This document shows positions 57,883 through 64,000 of a stretch of 64,000 nt of DNA, piece after piece. Origin of the DNA: Bog-473 sp963838835 (lineage in GTDB: Bacteria > Actinomycetota > Acidimicrobiia > Acidimicrobiales > RAAP-2); NCBI GenBank assembly GCA_963838835.1, contig CAWITA010000023.1, positions 496,001 to 560,000 of the forward strand, written 5' to 3'. Every line of letters starts with the position of its first letter. Within the stretch, counting starts at the first letter, position 1. The position numbers and the translations under genes are program-made. The notes below the pieces were generated by a model that was given only the letters and a program-made list of their open reading frames with translations, made no database searches and was not told the origin of the DNA.

Positions 57883-60800
57883 TTACCCCGCCCTCGAGCC
57901 GTAGAAGGCGGTGGCGCCGTAGTTGAAGATGCCGCCGTCGGAGGCCGCCAGCCAGTAGCCGTTGCCATCGGGGCCAGTGGCCAGGCTCACGACGGGCTGG
58001 TTCAGGTGGATCGACCCGGTCGAGCCGTAGAAGCCGGCGTCGCCGTAGTTGAAGATGCCGCCGTCAGAGGCCGCCAGCCAGTAACCCTTGCCATCGGGGT
58101 TAGCGGCCAGGCTCACGATCGGCTGGTTCAGGTGGATCGACCCGGTCGAGCCGTAGAAGCCGGCATCGCCGTAGTTGAAGATGCCCCCGTCCGAGGCCAC
58201 CAGCCAGTAACCCTTGCCGTCGGCGGTGGCAGCCATGCCCACGACAGGTCGGTTGAGCGGCATGCCTCCGGTCGAGCCGTAGAAAACGGCGTCGCCGTAG
58301 TTGAAAATGCCGCCGTCGGAGGCCACCAGCCAGTAACCCTTGCCGTCGGGGGTGGCGGCCATACCCACAATGGGTCGGTTCAAGTGGATGCCCCCGGTCG
58401 AGCCGTAGAAAGCGGCGTCGCCGTAGTTGAAGATGCCGCCGTCGGAGGCCACCAGCCAGTAACCCTTGCCGTCGGGGGTGGCGGCCATGCCCACGACCGG
58501 TGCGTTCAGGTGGATCGACCCGCTCGAGCCGTAGAAGCCGGCGTCGCCGTAGTTGAAGATGCCGCCGTCGGAGGCCACGAGCCAGTAACCGCCGCCGTCC
58601 GGGGCGGCGGCCATGCCCACGACGGGTCGGTTCAACCGACTGCCGCCTGAAGCACCGGCACTTGAAGTGGCGACCGAGGCGGCTGGAGTAAAGGAGATCG
58701 TGACGCTCAAACCCGTGAGCGGTGTGTTGTCGGTGACATCGGTCGCGGTGAAGATCACGCTTTCGACGGCAGTGTCCGTAACGGTGAAGGTTGCAATGCC
58801 GTTCGAACCGGTGATGGCAGTCGACGGAGACACGATGGCGTGGAGTGACGTGGGGACAAGAGCCACGCTTTTGCCGGCCAGTGGCAGCCCGTTGCCATCA
58901 TTGAGGATCACCTCGACCGTGGCAGTGGAGTGGCCGTCCGCCGGCACCTTCGTAGCGCTGGCAACGACATCCGAATCGGCGACGGACGGTGCCGTCGGCG
59001 GGGGCGTGCCGAAGGTGACCTCGACCTCCTCCCCCACCAGCGGCAGGGTGTCCGTGGTATCCGTGGCCCGATATCGAACCACTTCCGAGGTCGCGTCGGT
59101 GACCTCGAAGGTCGCCTGGCCTGCGGCGTTGGTCGCGACTCCCGAGGCCGGAGCGACCACCGACGAGCCGTTCAGCGCAGTCAGTTCGACCATGTCACCG
59201 GGTACCGGGTTCTGGTTGTGGTCTTCGAGCGTCACCGTGACCGTCGACGCCGACGTGCCGTCTGCAGGCACACTGGTGGGGTTGGCCTGAACTGTCGACT
59301 CACTGACCTGGGCGACACCAGCAAGGAACGTCACGGTCTGCGTCTGATTAACGGTGACGTTATCGGTGGTGTCGGTCGCCGTGTACGTGATCGATTCCGC
59401 GGTGGTGTCATCCGCGACAAATGTGATCTCTCCGCTTCCGTTCGTCGTGGTGATCTCGACACCGCCGGACGCTTGTCCGGGAACCACGCGACCCGTGACC
59501 GAGGGATTCGACGTGCCGGTGACGACTCCGGCGACGGTCACCGTCTTCCCCGCGAGAGGGTTTCCGAACTGATCCTCTATCGTCACGGTGAGCGAGGCAC
59601 CGGAGACGCCGTCGGCGGGGACTTTCACCGGCGACACCGACATCCCCGACGTAGAGGCGGACACAGCGGGCGCCTGAAAGCTCACCTGGGTTGTGGCCGT
59701 CAGTGCAAGATTGTTGTCCGACGTGTCGACAGCTTTGAACGTCACCGTTTCGGCGGTTGGGTCACTCACCGTGAACGTCGCCACACCGTTGGATCCGGTA
59801 GTTTGCGAGCTGGGCGTGACCACCGCAGTGGCGGACGAAGAACTGAGCGTCACGGTCTTGCCGCCGACGGGACTGGCACCGTCGAGGAGGGTGACGTCGA
59901 CGCTCCCAGACGTCTGCGAAACGCTGCTGGTCGAGGTCGCCACGATCGGTGTCGTCGTCGTCACAGTGGATTGAGAGGGTGAGACGACGAGGCTCCCGAA
60001 GGTGACGCTGACACTCTGGCCGGTCAAGGGAATGCCGTCGGTCGTGTCCGTGGCCGAATAGGTCACGGTCTCGGCGGTGGTGTCGGACACCGTGAAGGTG
60101 GCCTGACCCTGCGCGTTGGTGGTGTCTGACCCGGTTGACGCCGGAGCGATGGTCGAGTGACCGCCACCCTGTGTGAGCGTGACCAGTTTTCCGGTGATCG
60201 GCTCGGAAGGCGTGCCCTGGTCCTTCAGGGTGACAGTGACGGTGGTGCTGCCACTCTGCGGAACCTCCGAGCTCGCGGCTGCGATGGACGAGTTGGCGGC
60301 AGATGCCACCGGTGCCGCGAAGGTCACGGATGCGGTCTGGGTCACTGTCACGTTGTCGGTCGTGTCCGTCGCCGTGTACGTGACCGGTTCGGCAACATCG
60401 TCGCCAACAGCGAAGACCACCTGCCCGTTGGCGTTGGTCGTTCCCGTGGACGCGACGGCGCCGTTGACCTCGATGGTGGAGTGGCCAGAGCCCTGCGACA
60501 GGGTCACCGATTTCCCACTGCCCACCGGATTCTTGTTGGTGTCCTTCAGCGTCACGGTGACCGTGGCCGTGTTGATCCCGTCTGCGACCACGGTGGCGGG
60601 GCTGGCGACCACAGTGGAATTGGCGGCCGAAGTCTGCGCGATCGTCGGTGCCGACCCGTCACCCGGATTGTCTCCCAAGTCCAGCCCGTCGCCGACCACG
60701 ATGTTGAACGGTGCCGAAAAGAGGTGGGGGTACTTGAACCCGTTCCCCGATTGTGGGTCCGCCGCGAAGATGCCGATGACGCACTGGTTCGGTGCCACGT

Positions 60801-61308
60801 CGCACGTCCCGACCATCGTGGGCAAGCCGAGGTTCGTGTCCGGAAGGTCGTAGACCTGGTACCCGGTGTCAGTGAACGAGCCGTCGTCCGTCTTCGATAC
60901 GCTCACATCTTCGGTCGCCTTTTCGCAACCACTCGCGTCAGTCGGCAGGTTGGCGACGAGACCACCTGGGTCGATGCATTCCTCGACGGAGAAATTGCCC
61001 GTCGGATTTCCGGTCGTCTGGCCGGGCACGTTGTTGGCGACGAGGTTGGCGTTGCTCAGCACCGGGTTTGCAACGCCACTGATCGTGATTGCCTGACCGC
61101 TGGAATAGGGCGTGTCCGCTGTCACGGTCCCGATCGTGCTGAGAGTCGTGTAGCCGTCGGCGCTGGTGAGCGTGGAGGCCTGACCGGGCGTGACACCGAT
61201 GAAGGCGATCAAGCTGGACAGCACGGCCAACAGCGCCGCCAAGGGCACGAGGGCCAATGCGCGTGGGCGCCACGTCGATTTCCCCTGATTGCGCCAGAGC
61301 CGAGTCAC
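57883..61308 (-). CDS. Large secreted Ig-like/propeller-repeat surface protein
   Basis: A 1141-residue surface protein. The signal/membrane helix is at about 12-45. A Cys-containing domain like that of the upstream gene follows (about 60-210: CIDPGGLVANLP; CVIGIFAADPQ; FSAPFNI). Six invasin-type Ig-like repeats (Big_1) of ~95-110 residues come next (VPADG...VTVTLEDHNQNPV). The C-terminus has six 42-residue repeats with GYWLVASDGGIFNYGDA. It has no obvious sorting tail. GTG 61308 starts 2 bases after the previous stop. It probably mediates adhesion or surface layering. Confidence 0.85.
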   Translation of the reverse strand: MTRLWRNQGKSTWRPRALALVPLAALLAVLSSLIAFIGVTPGQASTLTSADGYTTLSTIGTVTADTPYSSGQAITISGVANPVLSNANLVANNVPGQTTGNPTGNFSVEECIDPGGLVANLPTDASGCEKATEDVSVSKTDDGSFTDTGYQVYDLPDTNLGLPTMVGTCDVAPNQCVIGIFAADPQSGNGFKYPHLFSAPFNIVVGDGLDLGDNPGDGSAPTIAQTSAANSTVVASPATVVADGINTATVTVTLKDTNKNPVGSGKSVTLSQGSGHSTIEVNGAVASTGTTNANGQVVFAVGDDVAEPVTYTATDTTDNVTVTQTASVTFAAPVASAANSSIAAASSEVPQSGSTTVTVTLKDQGTPSEPITGKLVTLTQGGGHSTIAPASTGSDTTNAQGQATFTVSDTTAETVTYSATDTTDGIPLTGQSVSVTFGSLVVSPSQSTVTTTTPIVATSTSSVSQTSGSVDVTLLDGASPVGGKTVTLSSSSATAVVTPSSQTTGSNGVATFTVSDPTAETVTFKAVDTSDNNLALTATTQVSFQAPAVSASTSGMSVSPVKVPADGVSGASLTVTIEDQFGNPLAGKTVTVAGVVTGTSNPSVTGRVVPGQASGGVEITTTNGSGEITFVADDTTAESITYTATDTTDNVTVNQTQTVTFLAGVAQVSESTVQANPTSVPADGTSASTVTVTLEDHNQNPVPGDMVELTALNGSSVVAPASGVATNAAGQATFEVTDATSEVVRYRATDTTDTLPLVGEEVEVTFGTPPPTAPSVADSDVVASATKVPADGHSTATVEVILNDGNGLPLAGKSVALVPTSLHAIVSPSTAITGSNGIATFTVTDTAVESVIFTATDVTDNTPLTGLSVTISFTPAASVATSSAGASGGSRLNRPVVGMAAAPDGGGYWLVASDGGIFNYGDAGFYGSSGSIHLNAPVVGMAATPDGKGYWLVASDGGIFNYGDAAFYGSTGGIHLNRPIVGMAATPDGKGYWLVASDGGIFNYGDAVFYGSTGGMPLNRPVVGMAATADGKGYWLVASDGGIFNYGDAGFYGSTGSIHLNQPIVSLAANPDGKGYWLAASDGGIFNYGDAGFYGSTGSIHLNQPVVSLATGPDGNGYWLAASDGGIFNYGATAFYGSRAG
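57886..58629 (-). repeat. Six tandem 126-bp coding repeats
   Basis: Six direct units of 126 bp (the last cut short by the stop) encode the 42-residue repeat of the surface protein above. Each unit keeps GYWL-x-ASDGGIFNYG and FYGS, with few changes between units, so recent duplication or gene conversion is likely. This is not a CRISPR: the unit is coding and has no spacers. Confidence 0.93.
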
Positions 61309-61310
61309 AG

Positions 61311-62147
61311 TCAATGGCGGCCCTCGGGCGCGGACCGGCGGAGGAGACGAAAGGTGCTTCCGAAAATCAAAAGGATCGCGCCGACACCGAGGAGCCACGG
61401 CCACAGGGTCGGACCTCCTGTGTCCGCCAGCGTGCCGGGGGGAACGGAAACCCCAGCCGACGCGCCACTAGAGGATGTGCCGGCGGAACTTGAGCCAGCA
61501 CCACCCGACGAACTCGGGGTGCTCGCGGACGTTGCCACGCCTCCGCTGGTGCTCGTCGACGCGACTTGGAACGGCGCCGAGAACAGGTGCGGCTTCGTAA
61601 AGTCGAGCTGATTCGAGAAGATCCCCAGCACGCATTGGTGCGCCATGTCACACAGCGTCCCGTTGGAGACGCCGAGGTCGGTTGGGTCGGGCAGGGCATA
61701 GATCGTGTATCCCGTGTCCAGCACGCTTCCGTCTTGCTGCAGGCTCGCTCCGACATCAACGGTCGAAGGCTCACATTCTGTGAGCTTCGTCGGTAGGTTG
61801 GCCTCCTCCCCGCCGGGGTCGGCGCATTCGAGAATCTTGATGGCCACGGCTCCGCTCGGAAATCCTGCAGCCTCGAGAGAACTGCGGCTGAGCGTCGAGT
61901 TCGGCTCAACCGACACCGTGACCGATTGGTGGTCGGCGAGTGGGCTGGTGGCAACCGAGCTGCCGACCTTGAGCGTCACCGTGCCGTTGGACAAGGGCGA
62001 TGCACCCGCGTGAGAAGCGAACACCCCGACGATGACGGACGCGACCACGAAGACCGCCCCGAGAAGTTGCAAACCCGACGCAACGGGGCGTCCGGGTGAA
62101 CGGACTGATCTGCCTGGGACCTTCCCTCTTGAGGTCGGCGCGATCAT
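61311..62147 (-). CDS. Secreted protein with neocarzinostatin-like domain and LADTG tail
   Basis: A 278-residue exported protein. The signal helix is about 25-50 (LLGAVFVVASVIVGVFASHA). A beta-rich domain follows with cysteines in ILECADPGGEEANLP, TECEPST and LCDMAHQCVLGIFSN, ending FSAPFQV. A Ser/Gly/Thr linker leads to TLADTGGP, a hydrophobic stretch and RLLRRSAPEGRH: a wall-sorting signal. The domain pattern resembles neocarzinostatin-type apoproteins, and the N-terminus of the large downstream protein shares it. ATG 62147 has GGAGAG 7-8 bases upstream. Confidence 0.78.
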   Translation of the reverse strand: MIAPTSRGKVPGRSVRSPGRPVASGLQLLGAVFVVASVIVGVFASHAGASPLSNGTVTLKVGSSVATSPLADHQSVTVSVEPNSTLSRSSLEAAGFPSGAVAIKILECADPGGEEANLPTKLTECEPSTVDVGASLQQDGSVLDTGYTIYALPDPTDLGVSNGTLCDMAHQCVLGIFSNQLDFTKPHLFSAPFQVASTSTSGGVATSASTPSSSGGAGSSSAGTSSSGASAGVSVPPGTLADTGGPTLWPWLLGVGAILLIFGSTFRLLRRSAPEGRH

Positions 62148-62267
62148 CTGATTTCTCTCCACTGTTGCGGTTACCGGAACTTCGCGCATTTTCTTTCCGT
62201 TTTCTTTCTGTTCTCTAGCTCGCTGCCCTCCGCCCTGAGGGACAAGCGAGGTCGCTGCGGACCGACA

Positions 62268-62308
62268 CCGAGGGGTGCCCGGCGATTTGATCGCTGGACA
62301 CCCCTCGG
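62268..62308 (-). terminator. Long hairpin after the partial binding-protein gene
   Basis: CCGAGGGGTG (62268-62277) pairs with CACCCCTCGG (62299-62308), with further inner pairing of CCGGCGAT and ATCGCTGG. It lies about 100 bases past the stop of the gene at 62405 in the minus direction and before the next gene. It probably separates two transcription units, although no U run follows. Confidence 0.6.
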
Positions 62309-62404
62309 ATCGGGGTACTTCATACCGCTCTCTTGGGGACCGGGGTGGACTGTCCAGCCCGGCCTCGCTTGGTTAGTTAACCCTCCTGTTACTCCCCTGT
62401 CTTC

Positions 62405-64000
62405 TCAGCTCCCCACGTTGCCGACCGACATCACAGGCGCTTGGCCGGGGAAGTAGATGGTTGGTGTCGTGCTGCCCGTTCCCGCAACCAGAGCCGAGTT
62501 CAGCACGATGGTGCTGCCGCTGACCGACTTCACGGAGTCGCCGCCCGAAGGGATGGCCCACGAGTCACCGGACGGAATGTTTACTGTCCAACCTGGCTGA
62601 ACCACTTCTTGTCCAGCAGTCGCAGTGCCGGTCAGACCAGTCGGCGCTGGGTTGGTCAACGTGATGGTGGTCCCGTCCGAGGAGATCGAGGAGATGGCGA
62701 GGTTCGCATCGCACGACCCGTTGACGCCCCCGGCCGGCACGTTGTCCGCCGGTGTCTGGCTGGCGGCCGGGAGTTCCGGAGTGGTGTCCGTCAGCCGGGA
62801 GAATGCGTACGTACCGTTGATGAGATTGGTGAGGTCAGTGTCGAAGTTCCCTCCGTCGATGTGGTCGGTCCCCTTCTGGAAGGCCGAGTTTGAGTCGCAC
62901 ATCCAGTTGAAGAACCCGCCCGCCGACGCCCTGACCGTGGTCGGAAGGTAGTAGTTGAACAGCGTCCGGGACGTCGGGAACACGTTGGACCGCTCGTTCG
63001 CGATGCTGACCTTCTTGGTGTTCTCAGTCAGGATCTTCTCGGTGAAGGTGCTCGGGTCGCCCGACGGAACCGCGGTCTCGATGCTGGTGACCTCGGCGTT
63101 GGGATTGCTGACGTACGCCCCGTAACTCATGGAGTAGAGCGACGTAGCGATGTCCACGGCCTGGTCGGCCGCATCGCCGGGCCAGTTGGCGTTGGCGAAG
63201 TCGCCGATCTGGTTGGCGTCATTCTCGAGCGACGTTTCCGGGTTTGCGGTAAAGCTAATACCGACAGTCGCACCCTGATTTGCATCAGGGTCTTTGCCCG
63301 AAGCCGCATTCTGGTCCACGTCTTTACTGCTGACGGTGCCCGACCCGCCGCCGCAGTCTGAGCTCGGGGTCGGGCTGCCGATTCCCGACTGGGCGAAGTT
63401 GTAGAACGTCGAAACGGTTCCCGAGCCGCTGTTGATCCCGATGATGCGGATGGGGACGCCGATGGGCGTGCCGTCGCCGAGGGGGTTGCCCCCCAGGTTG
63501 GTCAGTTGGCCCCAGTCAGTGATCTGGCTCTCGTTCGGCGTGCTGCTCGGACCGTGCTGGCAGAACAGACGGTAGGCGACCGAGGTCGCACCGGTCCCAC
63601 CGCCGATGGCGGTGTTGTCGATGTCGGTGAAGGGCGTTCCCGAGCACGCTGGACCGCCCCCGGTGCCGCAGTTGGTCGGGTCGGTCGGGAGCCAACCATC
63701 GGCGACCGGTCCGATCGATCCTGAGTCGGGGAACGCGGTGCAGGTCACCGCTCCGTTCGACGCTGCGTAACTGGGGTAGTGCCCGGCACTGGTGCACTGC
63801 GGGTCCGTCTGGTTCTCGTAGCCGGTTGCAGCGCCGTAGAGCGCCGGGATGATCGACTGGAAGTCGACGGCCACGACGGCGTCCTTGGCAAACCCCACTC
63901 CCACATCGCCAGGGCAGGTGTCTGCCGTGTCGGGCCGTGACGCACGAGCGTAGTCGACCGTCGTCCCGGACGGCGGGTTGGGACTACCTGCACTGCACAG
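62405..64000 (-). CDS. Partial PstS-like secreted binding protein (5' end outside the window)
   Basis: The frame is open to the right edge, so the start lies beyond 64000; 531 codons are visible. PBP-type segments are VGFAKDAVVAVDFQ, SQITDWGQLTNLGG, IIGINSGSGTVSTFYNF and RTLFNYYLPTTV with FFNWMCDS. The usual RSDGSGTT-like loop reads INSGSGTV: the Arg is missing but the Ser-Gly-Thr remain. No C-terminal sorting tail is present. It precedes the pst-like cluster and is probably an accessory or paralogous binding protein. Confidence 0.75.
   Translation of the reverse strand: MCSAGSPNPPSGTTVDYARASRPDTADTCPGDVGVGFAKDAVVAVDFQSIIPALYGAATGYENQTDPQCTSAGHYPSYAASNGAVTCTAFPDSGSIGPVADGWLPTDPTNCGTGGGPACSGTPFTDIDNTAIGGGTGATSVAYRLFCQHGPSSTPNESQITDWGQLTNLGGNPLGDGTPIGVPIRIIGINSGSGTVSTFYNFAQSGIGSPTPSSDCGGGSGTVSSKDVDQNAASGKDPDANQGATVGISFTANPETSLENDANQIGDFANANWPGDAADQAVDIATSLYSMSYGAYVSNPNAEVTSIETAVPSGDPSTFTEKILTENTKKVSIANERSNVFPTSRTLFNYYLPTTVRASAGGFFNWMCDSNSAFQKGTDHIDGGNFDTDLTNLINGTYAFSRLTDTTPELPAASQTPADNVPAGGVNGSCDANLAISSISSDGTTITLTNPAPTGLTGTATAGQEVVQPGWTVNIPSGDSWAIPSGGDSVKSVSGSTIVLNSALVAGTGSTTPTIYFPGQAPVMSVGNVGS

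Noticed and set aside
57886..58629. Possible CRISPR or satellite array
   Set aside because: Units are contiguous, coding, in frame and without spacers.

Overview
The window is GC-rich DNA from an actinobacterium, most likely an Acidimicrobiia-like lineage. Two WhiB proteins, a UPF0182 membrane protein, F420- and mycothiol-type enzymes, LAxTG-like wall-sorting tails and a surface repeat of the GYWLVASDGGIFNYGDA type all point this way. Part of the layout (UPF0182, Lon-like PDZ protease, DUF2342-type zincin) matches the order I recall for Mycobacterium tuberculosis Rv3193c-Rv3194c-Rv3195. The lineage call is inference and no phylogeny was run.

Layout. 0.4-3.3 kb: a drug-efflux MFS protein, a flippase-like membrane protein and initiator tRNA-fMet. 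3.3-16.6 kb: cell-envelope and division genes (UPF0182, a DivIVA coiled coil fused to a phage MuF-like domain, Lon/PDZ, HEAT, MreB, a PDZ pseudoprotease, a zincin homologue) and two WhiB regulators around a formiminotransferase. 16.8-20.3 kb: a VWA/AAA+ pair. 20.5-25.0 kb: a LysR regulator divergent from a three-gene succinate dehydrogenase operon. 25-35 kb: small enzymes and regulators, then malate and isocitrate dehydrogenases and a nucleotidyltransferase gene pair. 35.5-37.9 kb: an orphan FtsX-type permease. 38.0-43.8 kb: an arsenic/metal resistance island (rhodanese-CBS, ArsR, CadI/ArsI, aquaporin, CoA-disulfide-reductase-like protein, ArsC) between two inverted copies of a ~175-bp repeat. 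44.0-48.8 kb: a tRNA-like remnant, then metF, a cupin, folD, purH and purN. 48.8-64 kb: one long minus-strand surface/transport cluster. It holds three divergent PstS-like binding proteins, PstC, PstA and PstB, an exosortase with an extra C-terminal domain, a secreted protein with a neocarzinostatin-like domain, and a 1141-residue adhesin made of six Ig-like repeats and six 42-residue repeats.

How the genes work together. The sdh, mdh and icd genes supply the TCA cycle, and purN-purH-folD-metF form a one-carbon/purine block. In the arsenic island, arsenate reductase plus an aquaglyceroporin could detoxify arsenate without a dedicated pump. The last 15 kb looks like a cell-surface phosphate-type ABC system whose binding proteins are anchored to the envelope. 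Their phosphate-contact motifs are altered, so the ligand is uncertain.

Sequence quality. Six otherwise conserved genes are broken by single-base insertions: ten events, all +1, each restoring a family-like protein when one base is removed. I read these as residual insertion errors of the assembly, not biology. The genes are annotated across the breaks.
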